Assembly (NCBI GenBank): GCA_963785255.1
Contig: CAWAUR010000014.1
Coordinates: 567,660-631,659 of the forward strand
Length of the DNA stretch: 64,000 nt
DNA from: Bog-159 sp963785255
GTDB taxonomy: Bacteria > Acidobacteriota > Terriglobia > Bryobacterales > Bryobacteraceae
Direction: 5' to 3'
Part shown: positions 26,945 to 35,497 of the stretch, piece by piece
Layout: every line of letters begins with the position of its first letter
Numbering within the stretch: position 1 is the stretch's first letter
The notes under the pieces: model-generated
What the model saw: the letters and a program-made list of their open reading frames with translations, nothing else
What the model was told of the DNA's origin: nothing
The model's database searches: none
Made by a program: the position numbers and the translations under genes

Positions 26945-27490
26945 CTATCGGTCCGGCCAGCAGGCGTCGACCCACATCTGCAAAGTTGTGTCGTGCCAAG
27001 TCGGCGTCGGTCCGGTCAGGTATGGCCGCATCTCACTGCGGTAGCGCTCAATCAGCGTTTGCCGCTGTAGGAAACCTGCCCGGGAAAGGTACATCACATC
27101 CTGTAAGTCGCGGTCGTTACTACGCTCCAACTTTGTCAATGCCAGGTCATGCGCTTCGAGCGCCCAGAGCTTCAGCCGATTCCAAAGTGGGAAAACCCGA
27201 AACAACCGCGTCTCATAGCTGTCGGGAAAGTTGGCGATCCCGATACGTTCGAGGTAAACGCGGTGCTTTCGGTGGAGTGCGGATGCTTTGCCCGCCAGGG
27301 CCTCGAGCGCACTCGTCGCCTGTAGCGGTATCACGTTCAGAATGTCCAAATCCGCCGTCTCTCTCGCGAAGCCGTAGCACTGGCTCACAACAAATCCGCC
27401 CATGCGATGCAGATCCGCGCCCTCGCTCAACTGCGCATTCAGGTCCGACAGGAAGGCGAACCACGGCTCGGTGGGACGCTCATTCGGCAT
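26945..27490 (-). CDS. Nucleotidyltransferase-like protein (DUF6036-type), possible toxin
   Basis: A 181-residue protein with the minimal nucleotidyltransferase signature: MGGFVVSQCYG at about 31-41, then ETADLDILN with the paired Asp residues (D-x-D). The later block ALEAHDLALTKLERSNDRDLQDV matches the helper helix of DUF6036-type proteins (ALxxxDLxLxKLxRxxxRDxxD). It overlaps the upstream XRE regulator by 11 bases. This arrangement resembles type II/IV toxin-antitoxin or defence pairs in which the nucleotidyltransferase is the toxin; that role is inferred. Confidence 0.75.
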   Translation of the reverse strand: MPNERPTEPWFAFLSDLNAQLSEGADLHRMGGFVVSQCYGFARETADLDILNVIPLQATSALEALAGKASALHRKHRVYLERIGIANFPDSYETRLFRVFPLWNRLKLWALEAHDLALTKLERSNDRDLQDVMYLSRAGFLQRQTLIERYRSEMRPYLTGPTPTWHDTTLQMWVDACWPDR

Positions 27491-28115
27491 GGGGCAGATC
27501 CCCAGCGCGCAGCCGCGTCACCACATTCCAGTGCGCCGCTTCCGGCGAACGGTTGCGGCGCATCCACACCCGCGTGGCCTCCGGCATAGAATCCCAGCAG
27601 AAAGTCGCCTCCGCCAACAGGCGCGCCGCCTCCAGTTCGGACTTCGCCCGCGCCATCGGCCGGTTCTGCTCGCCCGCCAAGTCCAGCAGGAGGCCAAGAC
27701 GATTCTGAAAGTCGTGCAGTTTCGACTGGCGCACCAACCATTCCCAGTCCACCTGGTCGAAGTATTGCCGCGTGACCCACGGAAGGGCCTCGCACACGCG
27801 GGCATCCAGGTCCGGCTGCCTCAAGGCACGCAAAAGCAGGGTCGCCGGGGCCTCGCGATGGCGGGGTGCCCGCAAGTGCCGGAAGCCGGGGTAACCCAGC
27901 GCGCCCAATTGCCGCCGGAACGACTCTTCTGTTTCCAAAGTATCCGGTGCCCGCGAGTCTCCCAGTGCCCGCAACCGGCTCCGGAGATCCCTGGTCAGTG
28001 GCCGGCTGCCATTTTCCAACAAGGATAGATATGTCTGCGACACGCCGAGCATCCCGGCCGCTTCCGCCTGAGTGAAGCCATGCTTGGTGCGCCAGCCGTG
28101 AAGATCGACCGCCAT
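27480..28115 (-). CDS. XRE-family helix-turn-helix regulator, possible antitoxin
   Basis: A 211-residue protein with an N-terminal XRE domain (about 6-55: WRTKHGFTQAEAAGMLGVSQTYLSLLENG). A longer helical domain follows with LGALGYPGFRHLRAPRHREAPATLLLRAL. The C-terminal domain of this size is found in regulators paired with nucleotidyltransferase genes. It overlaps its downstream partner (27480-27490), so both come from one transcript. Self-repression of the operon is expected for the class but not visible here. Confidence 0.78.
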   Translation of the reverse strand: MAVDLHGWRTKHGFTQAEAAGMLGVSQTYLSLLENGSRPLTRDLRSRLRALGDSRAPDTLETEESFRRQLGALGYPGFRHLRAPRHREAPATLLLRALRQPDLDARVCEALPWVTRQYFDQVDWEWLVRQSKLHDFQNRLGLLLDLAGEQNRPMARAKSELEAARLLAEATFCWDSMPEATRVWMRRNRSPEAAHWNVVTRLRAGDLPHAE

Positions 28116-28178
28116 GCCTCTCCCATCGTAGCATGTAATATTACAAGGAGAAGCCCGAAGATCCGGTCGCGTTGTCGC

Positions 28179-29447
28179 CTACTGAGTTACTTCTTTCCCC
28201 ACCGCCTCGTTCAGTTGGCTGGCGGCGCTCAAATATGATCCGACCAGGTTGATATAAGCCACCTGTGTGGCGCGATAATCGCGCTGCGCATCCAGATAGT
28301 CCAGCAGCGCCGCCTGGCCGTGCTGGTAGGCAAACGACATGGAATCCCGGACGCGCAAAGCCGTGTCCAGATAACCGTCCGCGCCCTTATAGGGCAGCAG
28401 CAGATTCACCGAGCTCACCATGGTGAAATAAGCTGAATCGACATCGCTGAAAACCTGCGCCTCGGCGGCGTCGCGTTGCCGCTGCGCATGCCGGATATCG
28501 ATTTCCGTGCGCTGCTTCTCGCCCTGGTTTTTGTCGAAAATTCGCAGCGGAATATTTACGCTCGCTCCCACGTAAATCGTGATGGGCGGGTTGCGGCCAA
28601 AGTCCACGCCAAACGTCGGATCGGTCGATCCGTTGGCGACCGCCAGTTTGTGATCGACCTGGGCCTTTGAAACCGCCTGCACGGCGGCCTTCAGGTCTGG
28701 CCGCGCTTCGAGAGCCGCCGTATGGAACTCGTCGAGCGGCATGACGCGTTCCTGAAACTCGAACGGCCCGGCCACGTCGAATTTGTCCACGGGAGTGCGT
28801 TCGTTCAACAGCATCAGCAGCGTGATTTTCGCGGTGCGCGCGTTCACCAGCGCCGTCTGGTAATCGGATTCATACTGCGCGCGCTGCAGCACCAGCCTGT
28901 CGAGATCCACGCGCGCGATATCGCCGGCTTTGAATCGCACGCGGTTGATGGATAGCTCTTTGCCGAAGTAATCGAGATTCTCTTTGGCGTTCGCCAGCAG
29001 GGCTTTGGCTTGTAAGGTTCCCACAAAAGCGGTCCGCAGACTGAAGAGCAGCGTGCGCTCCAGATCTAATTGCTGGGATTCCGCGATGGCGGTCGCGCCC
29101 TGCGCGCTTTCGAGGCGCAGTTCGCGCTTGTGCTGCCGCTCGTGCAGGTAGTCGAACGCCAGCAGCGGGAATAGATAGCCGAACGGACGATAGGGAGCGG
29201 CGGGAGCCGGAAAGGGCTGAATCTGGTCGATGCCGGCGGTCATGTCCGGGTTCGGGCGTAGAAACGCGGTGATTTCGTCCGCTTTGGATTCCTGGATATT
29301 CAGTTGCCCCGCGCGCAGGTTGGGATTGTCAGCCTCGAACTTGTCTTTCACCTGCTGCCACGTCAAGGTGACCTGCGCGTTGGTCTGTGCCCACGCGAGG
29401 CTGCTCACTACGAGCGCGATGGGTAATATCGAATACGGTCGCTGCAT
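28179..29447 (-). CDS. czcC: TolC-family outer membrane efflux protein (CzcC-like)
   Basis: A 422-residue protein. I start at the ATG at 29447, which has AAGGAG upstream and gives a signal peptide (MQRPYSILPIALVVSSLAWA). It has the two outer-membrane-efflux repeats with long helices (RTAFVGTLQAKALLANAKEN, KARPDLK-like EARPDLKAAVQAVSKAQVD). It forms the outer-membrane duct for the RND pump encoded upstream in the same operon. A family A palindrome separates it from czcA, which may lower its expression relative to the other two. Confidence 0.86.
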   Translation of the reverse strand: MQRPYSILPIALVVSSLAWAQTNAQVTLTWQQVKDKFEADNPNLRAGQLNIQESKADEITAFLRPNPDMTAGIDQIQPFPAPAAPYRPFGYLFPLLAFDYLHERQHKRELRLESAQGATAIAESQQLDLERTLLFSLRTAFVGTLQAKALLANAKENLDYFGKELSINRVRFKAGDIARVDLDRLVLQRAQYESDYQTALVNARTAKITLLMLLNERTPVDKFDVAGPFEFQERVMPLDEFHTAALEARPDLKAAVQAVSKAQVDHKLAVANGSTDPTFGVDFGRNPPITIYVGASVNIPLRIFDKNQGEKQRTEIDIRHAQRQRDAAEAQVFSDVDSAYFTMVSSVNLLLPYKGADGYLDTALRVRDSMSFAYQHGQAALLDYLDAQRDYRATQVAYINLVGSYLSAASQLNEAVGKEVTQ

Positions 29448-29518
29448 CCTTGCTCCTTGCGAAGTCGGCTCCCTGTCGTCATGGCCCCGCGGACCACCAA
29501 TCGTGATGAAAGCGCGTG

Positions 29519-29631
29519 TTGTGGGGCAGCCACTCTGGCTGCGGCGGCCTCTCAGGCCGCCTGGCGCCATCTCCTCGAATGGCGGCAGGCGGGCTACGAG
29601 CCCGCCGCAGGCAGGGTGCCTGCCCCACATA
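29519..29631. repeat. Family A palindrome inside the metal-efflux operon
   Basis: The left arm is TTGTGGGGCAGCCACTCTGG and the inner arms are GGCGGCCTCTCAGGCCGCC and GGGCTACGAGCCCGCCG. The right arm ends GTGCCTGCCCCACA. It fills the gap between the czcA stop and the czcC ribosome site. Confidence 0.85.
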
Positions 29632-32600
29632 TCAAACCTGCAAAACATCGCCCTCCCGCGCCGCTAGCGCGTAGAGCACGGGCGAAAGAAAAATCGACAG
29701 AAACAGACGCGACGCCAGGCCCGCCACGATCACGATGGCGAAGGGCTTCTGCGAGTCGCTGCCGATGCCGGTCGACATGGCCGCCGGCAGCAGCCCGAAA
29801 CAGGCCACCAGCGCCGTCATCATGATGGGGCGCAGGCGCAGCAGCGAAGCTTCCAGCGTGGCCGCCGGGATGTCCCTTCCTTCCAGGCGCAGCTTATTGA
29901 TGAACGAATATAGAATCACGCTGGTCTGCACCGCGACGCCCATCAGGGCCACGAAGCCCAACATCGACGAAACGCTGAAGTTGGTATGCGTGATGGCCAG
30001 CGCCAGCAATCCGCCGACCGGCTCCGTTACCAGCACGCTGAAAAAAATGATCAGCGGGAATTTCAGGTTTCCGTACAGCGCGAACAGGATCAGCAGAATC
30101 AAGACGACGGTCAGCGGCAGAATGATCTTCATTTGCTCCTGCGACGCCAGATATTCCTTATATTCGCCGCCCCAGTCGAACCGGTATCCGATGGGGAGCT
30201 GCACGGCGGCCGCCACCTTTTGGCGGGCCTCGCCTACGGCGCCGGCCAGGTCGCGGCCTTCCACACTGAATTGCACGCCGATGAACCGCGAATTGTTCTC
30301 CCGGTAGATGAACGATGCGCCGCTTTCCACCTGGATATCGCAGAACTGGCTAAGCGGCAGATATTGGCCATCGGGCGTGGCGATCAACAGGCTCTTAATG
30401 GCGTTCTGATCGCTGCGGTATTGCTCCTGCATGCGCACCACCAGGTCGAACTGGCGCTCGCCCTGAATCACCTCGGTAGCCGCCGTGCCGCCCATGGCAG
30501 TTTCCACCAGGGTGTTCACGTCGCTCACGTTCAGGCCGTAACGCGCCAGTTTATCGCGGTCCGGCTTGATCACCAGGCTGGGCTGGCCGAGTTCCCGCAC
30601 CACTGTGATTTCGGTAATGCCGGGCACCTTGGCGATACTGTTCTTCACCTGCACCGCCTTATCTTCCAAGGTGGCCAGGTCCGGACCGAAGATCTTCACC
30701 GCCAGCGCGCTCTTCAATCCGGTCTCGGCTTCGTCGACGGCATCTTCGGCCGGCTGCGTGTAATTGAAAATGACGCCGGGAAACGCCGCCAGCTTCCCTT
30801 GGATGGCTTTCGTCAATTCGGCTTTGGTGCGGGTGCCGCCGCTCCATGCGCGGTCGTTGTAAGGCTTCAGGCCCACGTAGAATTCGTTGTTGAAGAAGCC
30901 CGTGGAATCCGTGCCATCGTCGGGCCGCCCGAGTTCGTTGGCGACGGTGGTGACTTGCGGGAAGCTCAGCAGGATATCTCTGATCTGCGGCGATAGCCTG
31001 GAAGCCTCTTCGAACGAAATGGTGTATGGCGTAGTGGCGCGCACCCACAGCGCGCCTTCGTCCAGATGCGGCATGAACTCGCCGCCGATGGAGGGAATCA
31101 GCAGCAACGACGCGCAGAAGATCGCCAGGATTACCGCAACCGTGATCAGGCGGTTGCGCAGGCACCACCCCAGCATCCGGCCATACAGGCCGCGAATCGC
31201 TTCGTAAACCCGCGCCCGCGGCTCGCGCACGTGCTTCCGCAGGAAATAGGAACACAATACCGGCAGCAGAGTCAGGGCGCACAGCAGCGCTCCCAGCAGG
31301 GCGAACGACATGGTATCCGCCATGGGTTGGAACAGCCGGCCCGACGGCCCCGAGAGCACATAGATCGGCAAATAGCCGGCGATGATGACGGCGATGGCAT
31401 AAAAGATGGGGCGCTCTACATCGTGCGCCGCCGCCCGGATTACCTCGATGAAGTAGATGTGCTGCGGCCCCGCTCCCCTGCCGGCGTCTTCCTGATGCCG
31501 CGCCGCCAATTCGCGGAAGATGTTCTCCACCATCACCACCGATCCGTCCACGATGATGCCGAAATCGATGGCCCCGATAGACAGCAAGTTCGCCGGAATA
31601 TGGCGCCAGTCCAAACAGATGAACGAAAACAAAAGGGAGAATGGAATGGTTACCGCTACAATCAGCGCCGTCCGCACGCTGAAAAGAAACAGGCCCAGAA
31701 TCACCAGCACCAGCAGCATTCCACGCAGCAGGTTGGCTTCGACTGTCTTGGTGGTCTCTTCGATCAGCGCCTGGCGGTCGTAGTACGGAACCACTTTTAC
31801 ATCCGGCGGCAAGACGTGTTCATTCAGATTTTTGGTCATCGCCTCCACCCGCCGCAGAATCACCTGCGCCTGTTCGCCCACCCGCATCAGGATGACGCCT
31901 TCCACCGCTTCATCCTGGCGCATGTATCCGAACTGGCCGAGGCGCGGCGCGTGGCCGATCTCCACCTTGGCGATATCCTTCACGTAAACCGGAGTGCCGT
32001 TCTTCTCCTCGAGCACAATCTTCCCGATGTCCGCCGTATCGCGCACCAGCCCCAAGCCGCGGATGTAATAGAATTGGCCGCCTTGGGAGTAAAATCCGCC
32101 GCCGGCGTTGGAGTTGTTGTCACTGAGCTGCTGCGTCACTTGGGGAACCGTCACGCCGTAAGCGAATAGTTTGGCTGGGTCAAGCAGCACCTGATACTGC
32201 ATGGTGGTGCCGCCGAAGCCGGAATCGTCCGCCACGCCCTGGATGGAACGGTAGTGCCGCTCCAGCACCCAATCCTCAATCACCTTCAAATCTTGCGGCG
32301 AACGGTCCGGACTCTGCAAAACGTAGCGGTAGATCAGTCCACTGGGGCTGAATAACGGCGAGATGGCGGGCTGCAGACCATCGGGCATGTTGGCGTTGGC
32401 CATGCGCTCAAAGGCCTGCTCGCGGACGAAATACGGATCGGCGCCGTATTCGAAATTCATCTCGATGGCCGAAAGTCCATATAGCGAAATCGAGCGCAGC
32501 GCTTCCAGGCGCGGAATGCCGTTCATCTCGATTTCAATCGGAATGCTGACCAGCCGCTCCACTTCTTCGGCGGCGTGCCCGGGCCACTGCGTGATGATTT

Positions 32601-32742
32601 CGACGTGCGGCGGCGATAGGTCCGGATAGGCGTCAATCGGCAGGTTGCGGAAAGAAAGGGCGCCCCAGACCATCAAGGCGACCGAAGCGATCACGATCAG
32701 GAATCGCTGCTGAAGGGCGAAGGAAACTAATCTCTGGATCAT
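29632..32742 (-). CDS. czcA: Heavy-metal RND efflux pump (CzcA/CusA family)
   Basis: A protein of about 1036 residues with the RND plan: two sets of six helices and two large periplasmic loops. The helix 4 motif AIDFGIIVDGSVVMVEN carries the two acidic residues used for proton transfer in the heavy-metal branch. The N-terminus MIQRLVSFALQQRFLIV is standard for the family, so I prefer the ATG at 32742; an ATG at 32769 would overlap czcB. It exports divalent or monovalent metal ions from the periplasm; which metal cannot be told from sequence alone. Confidence 0.9.
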   Translation of the reverse strand: MIQRLVSFALQQRFLIVIASVALMVWGALSFRNLPIDAYPDLSPPHVEIITQWPGHAAEEVERLVSIPIEIEMNGIPRLEALRSISLYGLSAIEMNFEYGADPYFVREQAFERMANANMPDGLQPAISPLFSPSGLIYRYVLQSPDRSPQDLKVIEDWVLERHYRSIQGVADDSGFGGTTMQYQVLLDPAKLFAYGVTVPQVTQQLSDNNSNAGGGFYSQGGQFYYIRGLGLVRDTADIGKIVLEEKNGTPVYVKDIAKVEIGHAPRLGQFGYMRQDEAVEGVILMRVGEQAQVILRRVEAMTKNLNEHVLPPDVKVVPYYDRQALIEETTKTVEANLLRGMLLVLVILGLFLFSVRTALIVAVTIPFSLLFSFICLDWRHIPANLLSIGAIDFGIIVDGSVVMVENIFRELAARHQEDAGRGAGPQHIYFIEVIRAAAHDVERPIFYAIAVIIAGYLPIYVLSGPSGRLFQPMADTMSFALLGALLCALTLLPVLCSYFLRKHVREPRARVYEAIRGLYGRMLGWCLRNRLITVAVILAIFCASLLLIPSIGGEFMPHLDEGALWVRATTPYTISFEEASRLSPQIRDILLSFPQVTTVANELGRPDDGTDSTGFFNNEFYVGLKPYNDRAWSGGTRTKAELTKAIQGKLAAFPGVIFNYTQPAEDAVDEAETGLKSALAVKIFGPDLATLEDKAVQVKNSIAKVPGITEITVVRELGQPSLVIKPDRDKLARYGLNVSDVNTLVETAMGGTAATEVIQGERQFDLVVRMQEQYRSDQNAIKSLLIATPDGQYLPLSQFCDIQVESGASFIYRENNSRFIGVQFSVEGRDLAGAVGEARQKVAAAVQLPIGYRFDWGGEYKEYLASQEQMKIILPLTVVLILLILFALYGNLKFPLIIFFSVLVTEPVGGLLALAITHTNFSVSSMLGFVALMGVAVQTSVILYSFINKLRLEGRDIPAATLEASLLRLRPIMMTALVACFGLLPAAMSTGIGSDSQKPFAIVIVAGLASRLFLSIFLSPVLYALAAREGDVLQV

Positions 32743-32755
32743 TCCGTTTTCGCCC

Positions 32756-33946
32756 TCATTGAATCGCATTGGCGAACTGCAGGAAGATGCTGCCGTCGGC
32801 CACCACGCTGTCGCCCTCGCGCAAACCGCTGTCGATTTCCACCATTCCGTTTTGCTGCGAGCCGATGGAGACCGAACGCTGCGCGAACTTTCCGGGCGCG
32901 GCCACCACGTACACGATGGGCTCGTTCTTGTCGTCGCGCAGCACCGCCGCCACCGGCACGATAAGGATATTGGCGCGCCGGCTGGTATGGATCACGGCGT
33001 CCACGAACATGTCTTTCTTCAGCAGGCCGCCGGGATTGCTGGTGACCACCCGCACCGGTGTGGTACGGGTATTCGGATCCACGAACGACCCGATATAGGA
33101 AACCGAGCCGCGGAAGGTCCGGTTAAAGGATGGATTGTTCTCCTCCACCGGGTCCCCATTCCTGACGGACGGCAGGTCGCGGTCGAATATATGGCCCTGC
33201 ACCCACACGGTAGAGGTGTCGCTGATCTGGAAACAAACCGTCTGTCCGGCTTCGATCAGCATGCCGGGCGAAATGAGTTTCTGCACGATCACGCCGGAAA
33301 TCGGCGAGCGCACGGCCAGTTCGGTGCTGATGGCCGTGCCCTGCTTCTCGGCTTGATCGATCTCCTTCCCGGTAATGCCGAAAATGCGCAGCGGCTGTAA
33401 GCTGTTCTGCACGTCGGTGGTGGCGTCGTTGTAGTCGGCCATACTGCTTTCGTAATCTTTCTGTGCCACTACGCCGTGATCCAGCATCTCTTTCATACGG
33501 TCGGCGATGCGTTTGTTGAACTCCTCGCGATTGCGAGCCTTGCGATAGACAGCGATAGCGTTGGCCACATCGGGACTCGAGACGTAGAGCAGTGGTTCGT
33601 CCTTTTTGACCGGCGTTCCCACGTCCACCAGAATTCTGGTGATGGGGCCGTTCACTTGGGTGATGGCCTGCGTGGTGTGGTCCTGGTCCCAATCGACGGT
33701 GCCGGTGGTATGGACCGCCACTCCCCAGGAAGTCCGGGCGGCTTGGATGATCTTCAAATGGGCCAATTGATCCTGCGGCACGGTGAAGAAACCTGGCTGC
33801 GCGCCGGCTTCCTGCGCGCGATTGCTTTCCGCCTTCTTGGATGCGCAAGCCAGTTGGGATAACACCAGCGCCACTAAGAGCGCCGTGTGGGCATATGCGG
33901 CCAATGACCGGAGCCGCATGCCGATGCTCGACGATACCGTCCGCAT
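32756..33946 (-). CDS. czcB: Membrane fusion lipoprotein of the metal efflux system (CzcB-like)
   Basis: A 396-residue adaptor protein. The ATG at 33946 has a GAGGAG site and leads to a lipoprotein signal ending LVLSQLACASKK, so Cys is probably lipidated. A barrel-sandwich (about 60-120 and 195-230: QVNGPITRILVDVGTPVKKDEPLLYV, RSPISGVIVQKLISPGMLIEAG) surrounds a coiled-coil hairpin. It links CzcA to the outer-membrane CzcC. The longer open frame upstream has no support because it runs through the gene for a small Cys/His protein. Confidence 0.87.
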   Translation of the reverse strand: MRTVSSSIGMRLRSLAAYAHTALLVALVLSQLACASKKAESNRAQEAGAQPGFFTVPQDQLAHLKIIQAARTSWGVAVHTTGTVDWDQDHTTQAITQVNGPITRILVDVGTPVKKDEPLLYVSSPDVANAIAVYRKARNREEFNKRIADRMKEMLDHGVVAQKDYESSMADYNDATTDVQNSLQPLRIFGITGKEIDQAEKQGTAISTELAVRSPISGVIVQKLISPGMLIEAGQTVCFQISDTSTVWVQGHIFDRDLPSVRNGDPVEENNPSFNRTFRGSVSYIGSFVDPNTRTTPVRVVTSNPGGLLKKDMFVDAVIHTSRRANILIVPVAAVLRDDKNEPIVYVVAAPGKFAQRSVSIGSQQNGMVEIDSGLREGDSVVADGSIFLQFANAIQ

Positions 33947-34029
33947 GGCGAACACTTCTCCTCTTCTTTCCCAATAAACAGACCCCCAGGCGTCGACTGC
34001 CGTAGGATCATCGGATGGCAGCGGAGAAA

Positions 34030-34278
34030 TCAGGCGGGAGGGGCACGCGAGGAATCGGGGGACAATTGCGCGGCGCGGAAAGGCGCGAGATCGGGCGCCG
34101 CGGCCAGCCATACCACCAGGAACACGGGAGTAACCGTGATCTTTATGGCAGTCTGCAGGACCAGCAACGGACCCGCATGGCAGAGTAGGCAGCAATGCCC
34201 GCACGCGTGATGCGATTCTTCTTGAGAGGCCAGCGCGGCACACTGCCACAGCAGCGTGAAGCACATCAACAAAAACAC
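34030..34278 (-). CDS. Small Cys/His-rich membrane protein at the head of the metal-efflux operon
   Basis: An 82-residue protein with an N-terminal hydrophobic segment (MFLLMCFTLLWQCAALA), then a compact metal-binding-like cluster SQEESHHACGHCCLLCHAG, then a second hydrophobic stretch (ITVTPVFLVVWLAAA). It is encoded 83 bases before czcB on the same strand. The Cys/His pattern and context suggest a periplasmic metal sensor or chaperone for the pump. The ribosome site is weak and I know no named family, so this call is tentative. Confidence 0.5.
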   Translation of the reverse strand: MFLLMCFTLLWQCAALASQEESHHACGHCCLLCHAGPLLVLQTAIKITVTPVFLVVWLAAAPDLAPFRAAQLSPDSSRAPPA

Positions 34279-34449
34279 AAACAGCGTCTTTCGGACTGGC
34301 CGTCGGACACGCGGCTCCCCGGTTTGGCTGGCTGTATCTATGTGCTCAGGTTAGCAGAGATCACGGGTTTTCCGGATGTCCTCCTCAGTGCGGTTTTTTC
34401 GCTTATACTACTGGAGTCCCAGTTTGCCATTCACGGAGGAAATTTCAAA

Positions 34450-35400
34450 ATGCCGGATACCATAACTATCCCACCCACCGCAGATCCTGGAACGGGTTTG
34501 GTAACCGTCAATGTCTATGACGGTACGCGCCAACTGATTCCGGCGGGCACACAGATCCTGTTCACGATCGTCGACGGCGCCCAGAAACAACTCTTCAGAG
34601 ACTTCGTGGCCGGTCCCAGCCAGACATTCAGCTTGCCCTTCCACAACAATGCGGACGATAACTGCTCGATTATCGCGTTCGCGGACGGTTACCAACAAGC
34701 CGGATTTCAGCCCGTAACTATAAATCCCGCCCAGCCCGCCACGCTCGATCTGATGCTGCTGCCGAAAAACGGCTCCCCACATTTTGCACACGCGCAATGG
34801 GCCGACTTGCAGGCTCAGAAGCCCCTTACGGCGTCGATCTTCGCGGCCAGCGCCACAGGCGACCCCGGGGCGGCGTATACGGCGCTGATGGAAGCGCATC
34901 CCAACTTCCTGGCGTGTCTGCTGAATATCACCACCGCCATGCAGCAGATCTTCCTGCCGCATAACACCGTGCTCGACTATTTCAAGCTGTTCGATCTGCC
35001 GAACCTGGCGCCGGATCGCATCTTCGGCTGGGTGGACGCGACGCTGGAGCATGAAGTGCAGCTAGCCGAAGGACAAGGAGAGTTCGTGGCCGAGGCGGCC
35101 ATCGATCTGGCTTTGCACGGCGACGCCACCAGCAGCTACAAACAGATTCAATTTGGCGAAGCCAACGTGCAACTCACTTTCCATGGGACTCACCACCAAA
35201 CCATCGGCGGCGTGGACTGTGTGTATATCGAGCCGGATATCGATTACTTCGAAGATCCGGTCGCGCATTTATTCGGCGAGGTGATTCCTAACACCCTCAC
35301 GGGAACCGTGAGCGATCCGCGGGTAGTATATGTGCTGCGTTGGATCGCCGGACAGCAAGCCGGTATTCCCAACTTCGACCCGCTGTATACGATCGAATGA
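34450..35400 (+). CDS. Protein of unknown function with an Ig-like N-terminal domain
   Basis: A 316-residue protein. I start at the ATG at 34450, which has GGAGGAAAT upstream, and reject the longer frame. Residues about 12-105 look like a beta-sandwich (GLVTVNVYDGTRQLIPAGTQ, TFSLPFHNN). The rest is mixed alpha/beta with AHAQWADLQAQKPLTASIF and a helical centre, LLNITTAMQQIFLPHNTVL. There is no signal peptide and no motif I recognise. Neighbours give no functional clue. Confidence 0.72.
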   Translation: MPDTITIPPTADPGTGLVTVNVYDGTRQLIPAGTQILFTIVDGAQKQLFRDFVAGPSQTFSLPFHNNADDNCSIIAFADGYQQAGFQPVTINPAQPATLDLMLLPKNGSPHFAHAQWADLQAQKPLTASIFAASATGDPGAAYTALMEAHPNFLACLLNITTAMQQIFLPHNTVLDYFKLFDLPNLAPDRIFGWVDATLEHEVQLAEGQGEFVAEAAIDLALHGDATSSYKQIQFGEANVQLTFHGTHHQTIGGVDCVYIEPDIDYFEDPVAHLFGEVIPNTLTGTVSDPRVVYVLRWIAGQQAGIPNFDPLYTIE

Positions 35401-35416
35401 CGTTGACGACCGTCCT

Positions 35417-35446
35417 TACTGAGCCGCGACCGTCAGGGAGCGGTTT
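35417..35446. repeat. Single family B repeat
   Basis: The unit reads TACTGAGCCGCGACCGTCAG then GGAGCGGTTTTCC. It lies in the 97-base gap before the GH97 gene. Confidence 0.75.
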
Positions 35447-35497
35447 TCCCAACCGCCGCCCGAGCCGTGATAACTTCGTCGTTGATCGGTTTATCCA

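Noticed and set aside
33947..34264. N-terminal extension of czcB
   Set aside because: The ATG at 33946 has a good ribosome site and begins a normal lipoprotein signal; the extension overlaps the small Cys/His protein in another frame.
34195..34449. N-terminal extension of the gene at 34450
   Set aside because: No ribosome site and no protein-like sequence; the ATG at 34450 has a strong GGAGGAAAT site.
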